From contig NC_061111.1 in NCBI RefSeq assembly GCF_002878395.1, forward strand, positions 25,505,802 through 25,569,801: a stretch of DNA of 64,000 nucleotides, read 5' to 3'. The notes under the pieces are model-generated. The model saw only the letters and a list, made by a program, of their open reading frames with translations, searched no databases and had not been told where the DNA came from. Source of the stretch: Capsicum annuum (taxonomy: Eukaryota > Streptophyta > Magnoliopsida > Solanales > Solanaceae). Both the position numbers and the translations under genes were made by a program. This document shows positions 1 through 12,404 of the stretch, piece by piece (the first letter of the stretch is position 1; the number at the start of each line of letters is the position of its first letter).

Positions 1-605
1 TAACTTGACATAAAGAAAACATGTAAGATAGAAACTAAAGAGTATATTAAACTCAAAAGCCCCTACAAACATGTAAAATAACACCAAATTCTTACATTGA
101 ACCCAAGAGGAACTCGGTTCACTCTAGAACTCATGTTTTTAGCCAATACACAACACAAGGGGAACTTTTACTTGTGAAGTCAAGTTTCGGTTTGCCTAAA
201 GTTGGGAGAGGACTTTGGTGTTTCAAATTGTTTTGAAAACTTACATCAATAAACAACTAAGTAAAAATAAAACTAAAGTGCCTATTATAATCTATTACAA
301 CATAAAGTATCTAAAATGCCCTTAATGAGGGTGGGTGGCAATGGAGTGTATTTTTAGCATATGAAATTCCTCAAACACCCCTTAGTGAGAAAAAGTCACC
401 TTTCACTAAGTCTTACACTCCATGACCGTGGTCCTTCAAGATTCAAAACCTCCACAAGCCAAGCCACCTTCCACACACGACTTTGCCTCATGGAATGTCT
501 AAAATAGTCTCCCTATGCATGCCCTCTTCTCCATAATGTGACCATAATTGGGTTTTTCATGATTTGGCCTTGCATGATGTCATCGAAAGCTATGATGGCT
601 ATTTG
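1..605. repeat. Unclassified repeat truncating the G1 reverse transcriptase
   Basis: No open frame or known domain is recognised here. On the minus strand the G1 RT reads through to about position 606 (just past the conserved 'HGI..VDP..' region that follows the catalytic core) and the similarity then stops abruptly, with no RNase H or integrase in the remaining 600 bases. This stretch is therefore either another insertion into G1 or the far side of a deletion. No target duplication can be tested because the other side is outside the window. Confidence 0.4.
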
Positions 606-1335
606 GCTCATATTAATAGGAGAAGCCGAATTACTTACTACTTTGGTCTTTTATGGATCAACTCAAATTCCATCATAAAAAATGATGTGACCAAGAAAAG
701 CTACTAATTTTAATTAGAATTCACACTTTTTGAACTTAGAGAATAACTGGTGATTCTTAAGGGTCTACAAAACAATTGTCAAATGGTCTGCTTGTTCACC
801 TTTACTATGGGAATTAATGAGGATGTCATCTATGAAGACTATAATTAATATGTCCAGGTACTGCTTGAACACTCTGTTCATCAAATTCATAAAAGCTGCA
901 AGAGTATTAGTTAGTCCAAAAGACATAACTACAAATTTGAAGTGACCATACCGAGTTCTGAAGGCTGTCTTTGGAATGTTACATTCTCTGAGTCTAAGCT
1001 GATAATAGCCAAATTTGAGGTCTATCTTAGAGAAATAGTTTGCAACTTAAAGTTGGTCGAACAAGTTATTTATCCTGGGAAGAAGATATTTGTTCTTGAT
1101 TGTGACTTTGTTCAACTAACGGTAGTCGATGCATATTCTGAGTGAATCATCTTTCTTGCGCACGAAGAGAACTGGTCACCCCATGAGGAACACTAGGCCT
1201 GATGGAAACCTTATCTAAAAGATCTTTCAACTTTTCTTTTAATTTTTTAAGCTCGGCTAGAGCCATTCTGTAAGGTGGAATTGAAATAGGCTGGGTATCT
1301 AGAAAGAGATCTATTTTAAAGTCAATTTTGCTTTC
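606..1335 (-). pseudogene. G1 Ty3-gypsy reverse transcriptase, broken
   Basis: On the minus strand this reads as the RT domain of a Tekay/Del-type Ty3-gypsy polyprotein, which copies element RNA to DNA inside the cytoplasmic virus-like particle. Reading from 1335 downwards one sees the block with '[18 protein letters not shown]', the 'IRPSV' segment, 'FVRKKD', 'GYYQLR', '[11 protein letters not shown]', 'MSFGLTN' and the catalytic box 'IVFIDDIL' at about 825-850, so the two active-site aspartates are still present. Several in-frame stops and at least one frameshift near 1180 show it is dead. RNase H and integrase are absent downstream. The best-preserved relative in this window is the RT of G5. 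Confidence 0.8.
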
Positions 1336-1960
1336 GGGAGGTACTCTGGGCAGATCTTCAAAAAATACATCTAGAAACTTATTTACGACTGGAACTAATT
1401 CAAGACTCAGGGTTTTAGAACTTGAGTCCTTGACTCAGACAAGATGATAAATGCAACCCTTAGAGATCATCTTCCTTGCCTTAAGGTAAGAGACGAATTG
1501 ATCTATTGGCACTGAGGTACTACCCCTTTATTCTATAACTGGCTTGTTAGGAAACTGGAACTGGACTATTCTATTTTTACAATCAACTAAGGCATAGCAA
1601 GAGTGAATCTGATTCATCCGAGAATGACATCAAAATCAGTCATCTCTAACTTTATAAAATGAACTGAGGTAACTTTTTGGGTATAATGGAACTACCAAAT
1701 GGAATGGAAACTGAGAAGGGTTCTGCTAATATTTCAAGACTGATGCTAAAGTCTGCTGCTATAGAGGGAGTCATAAAAGAAAGTAAAGTTTTAGTGTCTA
1801 ATAATGCATAATCGTGAAGGTGAAAACTTGGAGCGTACCAGTAACTACATAAGGAGAACCTTCTTGATCCCGTCGAGTCTAAAGGGCATAGAGTCGATCT
1901 GATGTTGTCCACTTGTGGAACTAGAGGTGGCGCCCTACTGAGTCAGGTGACCTGCTGGAG
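1336..1960 (-). pseudogene. G1 aspartic protease and protease-RT linker, broken
   Basis: Minus-strand frames match the retroviral-type aspartic protease that cuts the Gag-Pol polyprotein. The region around the active site reads 'LLDTKTLLSFMTPSIAADF' where relatives in this window read LLDPGS.LSFVTP, so the Asp is present but the Gly-Ser part of the catalytic motif is lost. Downstream, the linker 'ISYLKARKMISKGCIYHLV' followed by '[19 protein letters not shown]' leads into RT as in G4 and G5. The frame is interrupted by stops. Confidence 0.7.
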
Positions 1961-3010
1961 CTGAAGAAAAATTAGACTAACCCAGTTGACGTATATCTTT
2001 ACCCTTTGGCCAATAACTGGGCAATCCCTAACACCGTGACCTGGCTAGCCATTCCCAAACATGTATCGCTGTCGGTCATATACTCACCTTTGTAGTTCTT
2101 ACCACACCTCTTAAAGACTAGGTTAGTGTGGCCACTATTCACACTACTCTGAGACTTGAGCCTAGCGCTCTATCATGATTATTCTATCTGAAGTTAGGTA
2201 CTGGAGCACCGTAAGAGGATGCGGTTGGAGATAAAGATTTCTGGCAGATCTGATAATGATTACCACCTTTTGACCTCTGCAAAGAAAAGTTAAAACTATC
2301 AGTTCTATCCCTCTTATTCTCTTATTTATTTTCTTTGAGCTTTTCCTTCTCAATTTTCTAAGCTTGAACCATTATTATAGAGAGGTCTATCTCTTTAATC
2401 AACATAGTTATTCTACACTCCTTAACAATATCTTTAGATACTCCAGATAAAAACTTATTCATTCGGGCCCTAGAATCAGCCACCATAGTTGGAGCATACC
2501 TTACTAACTGAGTGAATTTAAGAGAATACTCCTTTACACTCATGTTACCCTACTTCATATTAATGAAATCCTTCACTTTAGCCTACCCCAACTTGAGTGG
2601 GAAGAACCTGTCTAAGAAATTAGTAACAAACTCATCCTACTCTATAGGCCTTGTATCGACACCTCTATCCTTCTTCCACTGCTTATCCTAAGTATGAGCT
2701 ACTCTTTGGAACTGGTAAGCAACTAAGTCAACATTCTCACTAGGAGTTACACCTATGATATATGTCACCTTCTGTACACAATCTAAAAACTCTTATGGAT
2801 TTTTCTTAGACTTGGATCCAGAGAACATTGGAGGATTCATCCGAGTAAATTCCCAAATTATGGTTACTGTCGTATTAACTATTGGGTAGGCTGGAGCAAC
2901 AACCTTTAGATTATTCTGAGTAGCCATGAATTGGGCTAAAATTATTAAAGTGGCCCTAAATTCGGTGTGAGAGACCTGCTCATTTAGAGGGTCCTCGAGA
3001 ACAGGTGGTG
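1961..3010 (-). pseudogene. G1 gag, C-terminal three quarters, broken
   Basis: Retrotransposon Gag (structural particle protein with RNA-binding zinc knuckle) on the minus strand. Recognisable blocks are 'PLNEQVSHTEFRAT' next to 3000, 'FTRMNPPMFSGS' near 2840, the capsid core 'MSVKEYSLKFTQLVRYAP' at 2490-2543, and a degenerate zinc-knuckle region at about 2020-2100. The frame has several stops where Gln or Trp codons are expected. At 3010 it is cut by the G2 insertion; the missing first residues are found at 18350-18403 in the same phase once G2 and one target-duplication copy are ignored. Confidence 0.8.
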
Positions 3011-5509
3011 TGTAACACCCCGAGTCTGTTCCCCAGATGCTACACGCTGCTTACAAACCCGAAGGACCATAAAATGACCCATGACTGATATCTGTTGTGA
3101 GCACTGAAGCATGATAATGAAATAAATACAGAAAATAGGCTGAAATGGGATAAGGTTCAAAATTTATGATTACTGCTAAACTATATCAACTAAAATAACA
3201 ATCTGTAAAACTGAACACCGTCTGTAAACTAGTCTAAAAAGACTCTAATTAAAACTGTCTAAAAGTGGAGTTAATGGGACGATCCCCCAACTAACTCCAT
3301 CTACTGAAATACTGAGTCTACTAAAATAATATAATAAAAAATATCCTTAAATGATGAGGACTCACTGCTAATCTAAATCTAAATCTATCTATGCGCAGTT
3401 AGAAAACCTAAGCGTTCGAACCTATAATACGAGACATCATGGCACAAATAAAGAGTATGCATCAGTACATGGAATGTACTGGTATGCTAGATGAGGTAAG
3501 ACTGAATGCAAGGGTTCATATACATGAACAAATACTGAATGTATGATATAAAGTAACTAAACATGAGAGTACAAAGATAACTGATACTGCTGTAAATACA
3601 GAGTATTCACTAATGTGCACATAATTAAATACTGTGACTAAGCTTGTCTGAAGCTAAGTCTTGAATTCTGATACTGTGTAACTGATATCTAAAGTTACTG
3701 ATAACTAATTTACTAATACTGATTGATTGTATCTGACAATCCTAATTTTGTAGAACTGAACTGAGTTCCATTCTGAAGACTGAAACTGAGACTGTGAGAG
3801 GCAATCATCTAACCGACATGCGCTAAATAAGATAACTAAGTTGGGGTCCAACCTGTGAACCCAGTTGGAAGGGTGTTAGTACCATGTCACGGGTAAAGAC
3901 ACTGAAGAGTTACCCTCATCTAGCAGGTACTGTAATGAGAATGGTGGAACCCTTATCTGGCAGGTTAAAATACCTCATCAACCCTCAACTGGCAGGTTTG
4001 ATGTCTCAACCTATGCTGTCTACGTAGTTCTGGAATACAAGGATTGCTTCTAGAGATCACACCCGTAACTGGCAGGTGAGCCCCCATCCTTGGGTTCACT
4101 CGATGCTGAATCCTACTCCCAACTGAAATATACTAAACTGATTATACTGAATTGGACTGGATTGATACTGAGTTTACTGAGTTTTCTTGAGTTTGGTAAC
4201 TGACTAAGTTCGACTGAGTTCTATAACTAACTAAGAGTACTACTGATCGTGACATGACTGAGATTCTATAACTGACGCTGGATCTAGGCACACAGCTGAA
4301 TTGTCGGGTATCAAATACCCCCAGGACTCGATAATATAAAAAATAAAGCATAATACACTCTTGAAAATCATAACAATGTATACTAATCCATAGTTCACTC
4401 ATAGAGATATTTAATCAAATACTGATAATGCATCTACTTATACATGAATGGGGAATACATGTTATCATGTTATAGTGGCATTATTTCATTCACATAGGCA
4501 TTTTGTCATACACATCATGTCGCTTAGGTCATACAATTATCACAACATATAGTTATCATGGCTACATCAATCAACTTACAGATTGAAGGGTTTATTATGA
4601 AGATCATGCAATTCAACACATACAATGATTAATTTCATAAAAGCATGTAATTTAATCATTTACTAAAACCCAACAATAACATGTACATGAATTCAATTCA
4701 ATTCAAGCATGGAAGTTCAAAATTCAACAATCTTGTATTTTGAAAATGGATTCATGGACTCTATGGGTGAAGGAACCCATAGATGAACACCTAACATACC
4801 TTGGATTATTATTTCTTAAAAATGCTTGAAGAAATTCTTGAGTTTTGACCTTGATTCTTGAAGCTAAGGTTTGTTTCCTTGAGAGAGAATGCTTGGATTT
4901 AGGGTAAAATTAAGTGAATAATGACTTTAAAATATTTTTAGAGATTAAATCTCATACCTGGACATATTAAACTCATGGGAAAGGACCAATTTAACCCTGG
5001 ATGACATTTTTAATTTTTGTCAAAATTTTCCAAAATAGGTACCTGGCACGACGTGGCGCTATCGCATCGTGTCTCTATAAATTTCCTACTGGGAAAGTGG
5101 CTGCTGGCGCGATGCGGTGGTATTGCGTTGCCACCTTGTATGCAACCTGGAAGTTCACCACGACGCGGTGGGATCGCGTTGGTACACTAGAGATAAATAT
5201 GAAAATAAGTTATGGCGCGATGCATCGGTATCGCGGTACCTCACTGAAAATTGATAATTTCCATTTTGACATACTCCAAGACGCGCTACTGGCCTGAATG
5301 ACGGTGTTTAACGACTGAAACTTAAAATAGCCATGACTTCTTACCCGGTTGTTGGATTTAGATGAATTTTATATCGTTGGAAAGCTAACTAAATTTCCTA
5401 TGCATTGACAGGATTCTAAACCAAAAAATACTGAGTATTTTAAAATTTTTATATTGGATAACTCATGGACTAAGAGTTAAGTTAAGATTGATAAATATGG
5501 AGTATTACA
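3011..5509 (-). repeat. 3' LTR of G2
   Basis: Starts TGTAACACCCC and ends GTATTACA on the plus strand, giving the expected TG...CA ends. It is followed at its high-coordinate side by the purine tract and at its low side by interrupted G1 gag. Homologous along its length to 16480-18349, but retains two blocks (about 3840-4130 and 4745-5085) that the 5' LTR has lost. Inside are four copies of a CTGGCAGGT-like word (3919-4080) and a GC-rich interrupted-palindrome cassette at about 5040-5290. Confidence 0.85.
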
Positions 5510-5525
5510 ATATCTCCCCCTTGGG
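5510..5525 (-). other. 3' polypurine tract of G2
   Basis: On the minus strand this reads CCCAAGGGGGAGATAT directly before the 3' LTR. It is the plus-strand DNA primer site used in LTR retrotransposon replication. The preceding element sequence has the same CGAGGATAAAT-type context as the other true 3' tracts in this window (CGAGGATGAATGT before G3 and G5). Confidence 0.85.
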
Positions 5526-5850
5526 AAAATTTATCCTCGAATGAGAATGATTAAAATGAAACACTGATAGACTGAGTTTACACAATGAACATCCATATCT
5601 GATGTATGAATACATGATTGAACTACTGACAAACTAAGCTTTTACACTGAACATGCATATCTATTGCATGGAACATAGGACTGAAGCTACTGATTAGCTG
5701 GGTTTTCATACTGAACATACATATCTGAAGCATGAGTACATGTCTGAACTGATTCATAAATGCATGACTGAATATGCAATGGTAATGGATACCAAGTTAT
5801 AATTATAGCCGAACATGGAACTGAGTATAGCTAAGGAAGACTTTTACCTT
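5526..5850 (-). other. 3' untranslated part of the G2 interior
   Basis: Low-complexity sequence with repeated 'catgcatatctgatgcatg' type words and no frame worth calling. It separates the pol stop from the purine tract. Confidence 0.5.
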
Positions 5851-6305
5851 AAGATGGATTTGAGGTTGCAGAGAAGAGGTGAGGATACTTGATCTACATA
5901 TCTGTTTCTATTTCCCAATTATCTCCCTCAACGGACTGATTTCACCAAGAAACTTTGACCAAGAAAACCTTTTTGTTCCTCAGTTTGTGAACCTAACGAT
6001 CGAGGATCTGGATTAGAACCTCTTCGAAAGAGAGATCATTCTGAATGTCTATGCCCTCTAAGGGAACTATGACTGTTGGGTCACCAATGCATTTTTTTTG
6101 CAAGGAGACATGGAATACTGGGTGTACTGAAGCTAGATTTGAAGGCAAATCGAGCTCGTAAGCTACCTTTTTGAAATGACTGAGAATTCTATAAGGATAG
6201 ATGTATTGGGGATGAGCTTTCCCTTATTGTCGAACCTCTTCACTCCCTTCGTGTGGGAGATTTTTAAGAATACTTAATCATCGATCTCAACTCGAGATCC
6301 TTTAC
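5851..6305 (-). pseudogene. G2 pol C-terminus: integrase tail and chromodomain-like end
   Basis: Minus-strand frames give 'GPYRIL'-like and 'VAYELDLPSNLASVHPVFHV' blocks near 6090-6200, followed by 'SWNQSVEGDNWEIETDM' and a YPHLF end near 5880-5940. These are the end of integrase and the chromodomain-like module of Tekay-clade chromoviruses, which is thought to guide integration to particular chromatin. Frameshifts and stops are frequent. Upstream similarity ends sharply at about 6305, where the sequence changes to untranslated-type repeat, so most of pol has been deleted. Confidence 0.75.
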
Positions 6306-7232
6306 GGAACACGCATGAATGGGAACTTGAGAACATAACTGATCCTAATACGTGATACATAAACTAAATAGCATGAACTAAACTGACCCCTGAATACTTG
6401 GTTTACGGTTGAGATTGGGACTTGAGGGTTTGAAAACAACATGGAAGGTTTAGGACATGGAGGCTCGAGGGTTATAGTGCATCTCCCCCTTGGGACATTA
6501 TGTCCCCTGAAAAATGTTTACTTGGCTAGGATTCTGAAGAAAACTGAGATGATGCACGGGGCACCTATGAACTGATTCATGACTGAATATCTAAGATCTA
6601 AAACTGAGGCATGATACATGAACTGGGATGAACTAGCAACTATCTAGATGCTCTATCTTGGAATGGGCATATTCGTGAGACTTCGGATTGAGCTATTAGG
6701 AGGAAAGATGGGAAATCATACAAACTTGTCCGCCTGACTACTAAATCGAATTCCTGGCTTTATGGACTATCTCATGCTGAAAATTTATACTCAACTGGAG
6801 TATTTCATGACACTCTTTCTATAAAGTTCTACTGACTTTAGGTAGTAAGAAAATCTTGGCATGGTCTGAATAAGACATCTGAATAAGAGATTACAACATG
6901 TCTCTGATTTTGTAATATGGAGAAAGCTTTATGAAATATGATCTAAGACATAGTTGCTAAGCCTTATGGACTAAAACTACTAGCTTGCCATCCTAGCCAT
7001 ATTTCTCAACTATTCCCTCAACTGTAATTTCTACTTCAACACCGCATTTCACTTGGGCCTATTTAAAATATTCGGATAGGCACTGAGCACGAATGTGTAA
7101 ACATACTAACTTATTTGATTAACTGGATAACTGATAGCTGAATAATGGTCATGTAAGATTGAACTGTATTTAACCTGAATAACTGGACTGAAACTATAGA
7201 GTACTATGCATCTAAGGTAAGGACTACCTAAG
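6306..7232 (-). other. G2 interior without coding content, with a second purine tract
   Basis: No open frame. Homologous over about 6480-7000 to 10654-10990 of G3. On the minus strand 6481-6494 reads CCCAAGGGGGAGAT, the same as the real 3' tract, and is preceded by the palindrome GGGACATAATGTCCC. It is not followed by an LTR start. Confidence 0.55.
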
Positions 7233-7237
7233 GAATA

Positions 7238-10210
7238 TGTAAAGCCCCAATTTTCTATAACCAGAACACCACACGGTGCTTATGATCCCAAAGGACCATA
7301 AGCTAACCGGCTACTGATATCTGTACCTGAGCACTGCATAATATAATATAACAAATGCGAAAAACTGGCAGAAACTTTCCATAAGGTTCAAAAAATTTAA
7401 AATATCAAAACTAAAATCATAATACTGATACATCTGTCTAAAAAAACCTCTAAACTATTTGAATTGTGGATTTGATGGGACATGTCCCCAAATAACTCTA
7501 TCTGCTAAAAATAAACCGAGTCTAATGCAATAATAAGATAAGGATCATCCTTGAATGACGAGGACTCACTTCTACATCTACCGCTGCTGACTGAATTTGG
7601 ACTACTAAGAATGCTCTGGATCTTGCACCTCGGAACCTATGGTATAAGACACCATAGCATAAGAAAGTATGCGTCAGTACTTTGAATGTACTGGTATGCT
7701 AGATAAGGTAAGGCTGAATGCAAGGGCTTATGCATGAATAATACTAACTGAATAATAAGAATATGCTGAATGAGGATACATGTATCATTGCATAAATCAT
7801 AGCTAAAATCATGGCAACACTGAATACTAACTTTTGAACACTTGAACTTCTGACAACTGAGATTATTATTACTTACATCTGAATTTACAAGCACTGGGAG
7901 ACTGAATATCTGAGTCTTACTAATTATTGTGTTCTGAACTTGCTACTATCAACTAACTAAATCTGAGATCAAACCCTTCTAATAGATAATCTATGAATCT
8001 ACTAATAATGATAAGGAATGATTGTATCTAAGATCATACCTATCTAACAGAAGATCTTGAAATCTTTTAATAATAGAAATACTGGGCTGAGTTTGAGATC
8101 AGTCCTATCTATTGGGTGATCTCTGGATCTTCTGATACTGATAAGGATAATAATAATAATAATTAATTGAGTTTGAGATCAAGCCTATCTTGTGGGTGAT
8201 CTCTGAATCTATAGAACTATCTAAGTTCCATACTGAGCTATGTGATCGTATCTAACGATCCTAAATCTAAAAAACTATTTGAGATCTTAACTGAGACTGA
8301 ATCCAAAGCCAAAACTGTAACTGTGGGAGTTCTCACTTGACCGACATACCTCGAATATGAGTTGGTAGGGTCTAACCTGTGACCCCAGCTAGAAGGGTGT
8401 CAATACCATGCCACGAGTAAAGACCTCTGCTATGGTCAAGCCTCTCTTACGGGTGACCCTGAACAGGAAGTCAAGACTAAGGCAGTATGATATTCAAGCC
8501 TTAATCTAATAGGTTAATCTTGGTCCTGCACTGGCTACACAGTTATGGAGTTTAGGGATTGCTGTTAACAACTCTACCTATCTAACGGGAAGCCATCATC
8601 CCTGCACTCGATCGGTGCTAGTTACTACTCCCAACTGAAGGACTCTGAATTGATTCCTAACTGAACTTAGACTGAGCTGAATCTGCTATTGATTATATAA
8701 GTAACTGAGTTAAGCTAAGTTCACTTGATTCCAAAGACTGATTATATACTACTGAATTCTACTTTCTGTTTGACTACCACTGAGTTTTGTAACTTACTAA
8801 GCTTTACTAAAATTAGGAATGATTACTGAATACTACTGTGGTCTGAACTGGATACTGAGCTTGATTAGAATAAATACTGAGATTACTGAGTTTTCTTAAC
8901 TTCTGCCACTAACTGCGATATACTGATCATAGCATGATTGAGATTATCTTGAGACTGACTCGGCTCTAGATAAGTAACTAAGTTTTCGAGTATAAATACC
9001 CCCAGGACTTGATAACATAAATAAATAAGACATGACACCTCTTGCGTAATAACATAACAATAGACTATCATTCGCAATATAACCAATGAAGTATCATTTC
9101 AAGCACTTGGAGAATCTTAAACATGTAATTGCATAGGGATGCATGTTGTTGTCTCATAACTCATTCAATAAGGAATAACATGAATAGGAATGCATGTATC
9201 AAATCATAATTCCCTCGTCTAGGCATTACAACAAACACTTGACATGTGTTGACTTACACAAAATTGTGGATTTCTTGTCTACATGCTATAATGACTCTAT
9301 TTTCTTCACATAAGCAATTTATCAAACATGTGGAAGGCATACTTTGATCATACAATAGTTAATACACATAACATGATTACATAATTCAACATGCTTCTTG
9401 AAGGGACTTTATCATGAACATCACATAACCAATACATACTAAGGTCCATACTTGCATCTTTATAATCACAACATGAATTAAAACTTAATATTAACATGGG
9501 CTTGAACTTCAAACCACATAAATCATGAAAAACTCATAAACATAAAATCTTGATTTAAAAAGGGATTCTTGGACTTCTTAGGTGGAAGGAACCCAAGAAT
9601 CAACATCCAACATACCTTGCTATATGATTCTTGAAAAATTAACGGTGGAATTTCCTTGATTTTAAACCTTCAATAGAAACCCTTATTCTTGTTCTTGAGG
9701 AAAATTGAGAGAAAACCTTATATTTTGGGTGAAAATATGATGAATCTCGTGTTAAAGAAGCTTATATAGGGGTGGGATTTGACCAAATTTCCTTTGGAAA
9801 CATGGAAATGAAATGTTGAAAAATTAGGCATAAGGGCTATGGAAAAACGGTGCCATTCTTAGAGCCTTTTGTAGGCTGGGCGGCGCCTTGCTACTGAGGG
9901 AGGGAGACAAGGCTCTAAGCTGGGCGGCGCCCCTCTGTAGCCTTTATCTACTATTTTGCCAACCCAAACATGATCTTAGGCTCGTCTAAAAATTCTAAAA
10001 CTCACCCGGGATTAATCTTGACTTTCCCCATCACAAAACATCAAAAGAATCAAGAAATGGAGTTCAGGAAGGTCACAAAATAATTTATCAAATTTTTAAA
10101 GGCTTATGCGATGGAAAAGTTTCAACACTTCGCCAAATTTTCTAAGTGTTAAGCGTTTCTTGGCACGCTTTAGAAGCTCTATTGACTCAGAAATTTTATA
10201 GGGTGTTACA
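7238..10210 (-). repeat. 3' LTR of G3
   Basis: Begins TGTAAAGCCCC and ends GGGTGTTACA. At 2973 bp it is the full-length LTR of this family. It contains the conserved stem-loop near 7550-7570, a GGGTCTAACCTGTGACCCC block near 8370, and a GC-rich cassette with GGGCGGCGCC repeats at about 9850-9950. Confidence 0.87.
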
Positions 10211-10225
10211 TTATCTCCCCCTTAG
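10211..10225 (-). other. 3' polypurine tract of G3
   Basis: Reads CCTAAGGGGGAGATAA on the minus strand immediately before the LTR, after a CCGAGGATGAATGT context. Confidence 0.8.
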
Positions 10226-11080
10226 GTACATTCATCCTCGGATGTGGCTGACTAAGCTAAGATTTTTGATCGATCAAACTGGCTTAAGGGACGAGAACAT
10301 CTGAAACAAATCCATATGACGGAAACACTGATGTACTAAACTTTATACTGAGTATGTATAGTTGATGCACAGGATTTCCAGTTGAAACTATCGATAAGCT
10401 AAATTCTCATAATGAACATGTATATCTGATGCATGGGTTCGTGACTGAGTTGTTCTCATGAATGCATGACTGAATACACTGAAAAACTGAACTTTTCTAC
10501 TTAACATGCATATCTAATGCATGGATATCTGATTGAATTAACTCCTGGAAGAATGACTAACTATTCAATGATAACTGATGCAAAGCTTGTAATAAGAGTC
10601 TGAGCATAAAACTAAATGGGTTTAAGGACTTGAAAACTTTAAGGAGTTATAGGATATCTCCCCCTTGGGACACTAAGTCCCTCTAGGAATGCTTACTTCA
10701 CTGATGTACTGGGGTGATGCACAAGGCATCAACGAACTGGATTATAACTGAACCTCGAGAGTCTGAAACTAATGCATGATGCATAAACTGAGTTATGCTT
10801 ACAACTACTAGTATACTCTATCTTAGAATATTTACATTCTTGAGATTCCTTATAACATGCTTAGATAAAAAGGTGAGAAAACAAACTATATAAATCTGAC
10901 TACCTGACTGCTAAACTGACTTGCTGGCTTTGCTATCTACTTTATACTGAAACATAAGCTCAAATGGGAGTAAAGGATATAACAAAGCATATTGTAAAGA
11001 TGAAGGACTCATAACGTACCCAAATCTATATCAACGAAACTTTCCTGCTCATGGTGGGTTTGAAGCGCATAGAGTCTATT
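10226..11080 (-). other. G3 3' untranslated region with second purine tract
   Basis: No supported frame. A second CCCAAGGGGGAGATAT copy (minus strand) lies at 10654-10669, about 445 bases before the true tract, preceded by the palindrome GGGACTTAGTGTCCC. Homologous to 6480-7000 of G2. Confidence 0.55.
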
Positions 11081-12181
11081 CTAACGCTGACCACTATTAG
11101 TACCGAAAGTGGTACCCTGTCGATGTAATTCTCTATCTCTCTGAGCTATCACCCTATATTCTTGTAATTTGTGGCCTGGCTTACTACATCCAAAACATAC
11201 CTGACCATTAGCTCTGTACATATCTAAGCGATTCTTACCATACTCTCTACAAAGCGGATAAGTACACGCACTTCTCACACTACCCAGCATTTTAGAGTCT
11301 AGCACTCCATCATTACTAAAATCCCTAAACTTTGGTGTGGGTACACATGCAGCTGGAACTGAAAACTTCTGACTATGCTGAGAACGGTTATCACCCTGTG
11401 ACCTTGCCTGAGAGAAATTATGACTACCTATTCTAAATCTCTTATTATATCTCTCTCTCTTTAGATTTATCTACCTTTATTTACTGAGCATGCATCATTA
11501 ACCTAGTAAGATCTAAGTCTCTATTGAGCATAGCGGTTATACACTCCTTTAACACCAACCTAGATACACCAGTTACAAACTTACTCATACTCACTCTAGG
11601 GTCAGCTATCAAGTCAGGAGCATACTTTGCTAACTGGTTAAACTTAATACAATACTCCTTTACTATCATGGAGCATTGCCTTAGGTTCATAAAATCTTCA
11701 ACCTTAGCTTCCCTTATCTCTAGGGGGAAAACTTACCTAGGAAGGCATCCTGAAATACCTTCCAAGTCATGGGAGCTGTATCCTTCCCTCTACTCTTCTT
11801 CCATGTTATAACCCAGTCATGAGAGACATCCTTCAACCTAGAGGATGCTAATTCTACACTCTTCTCCTCATACACATGCATAATATAGGTGATCTTGTTC
11901 ACCTCCTCAAGATAAAACTGTAGGTCCTCTCTTGCTACTGGCCCAAAGAATTCTGGGGGGTTCATTCTCATGAAATCTCTAATTCTGGCTGTGGATAAAC
12001 CCTCATCTTCCTAAGGTGAGGCTGCATCCTGATGGTTACCCTAAACATTAGTCGTCACATCTTGGGCTAGCACTTGAAAAGCTACCCAGAACTCTGCATG
12101 TGACACATTCTTATTCAGAGGATCTATGGGCTGAGGTGGCTGGTTATCATCCCTACGGGCATTAGCTTTATGAGGAGGCAT
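11081..12181 (-). pseudogene. G3 gag with degenerate zinc knuckle
   Basis: Gag of a Tekay-type element, starting with ATG at 12181-12179 ('MPPHKANARRDDNQPP'). Recognisable in order: 'PLNKNVSHAEFW' near 12110, 'RDFMRMNPPEFFGP' near 11950, 'APMTWKVFQDAFLGKFSPLE' near 11730, 'MIVKEYCIKFNQLAKYAP' near 11650, 'MSKFVTGVSRLVLKEC' near 11560, and the zinc knuckle 'CFGCSKPGHKLQEY' near 11170-11210. In the knuckle the last Cys is Tyr, and in the preceding CX2C-type motif one Cys is also Tyr. A few stops and at least one frameshift interrupt it, but 11720-11971 and 11481-11690 are still open. Confidence 0.83.
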
Positions 12182-12388
12182 ACTCTGTAAATATAAGAAA
12201 GAAATTGATTAGACTGAGGATTAACTTTAGTTCATGCTCACTCGCACGACATGAATACTGAAAGAAGGGAAACTATTCCTAAAAACATCTTATAGCCTCC
12301 TGTACATAAATGTGGCGTGCAACACACCCATGCACAAGACTCTACTAGATACGACTTTTTAGACTCCTAGGACACTATTAAACCTTAC

Positions 12389-12400
12389 GCTCTGATACCA
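12389..12400 (-). other. Primer-binding site of G3 (tRNA-iMet type)
   Basis: Minus strand reads TGGTATCAGAGC, an exact match to the site complementary to the 3' end of plant initiator tRNA-Met, four bases from the 5' LTR end. Confidence 0.88.
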
Positions 12401-12404
12401 AGTT

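Noticed and set aside
5001..5297. 98-codon plus-strand open frame
   Set aside because: Lies inside the G2 LTR over the GC-rich palindrome cassette; no domain, and the homologous LTR at 17940-18120 does not keep it open.
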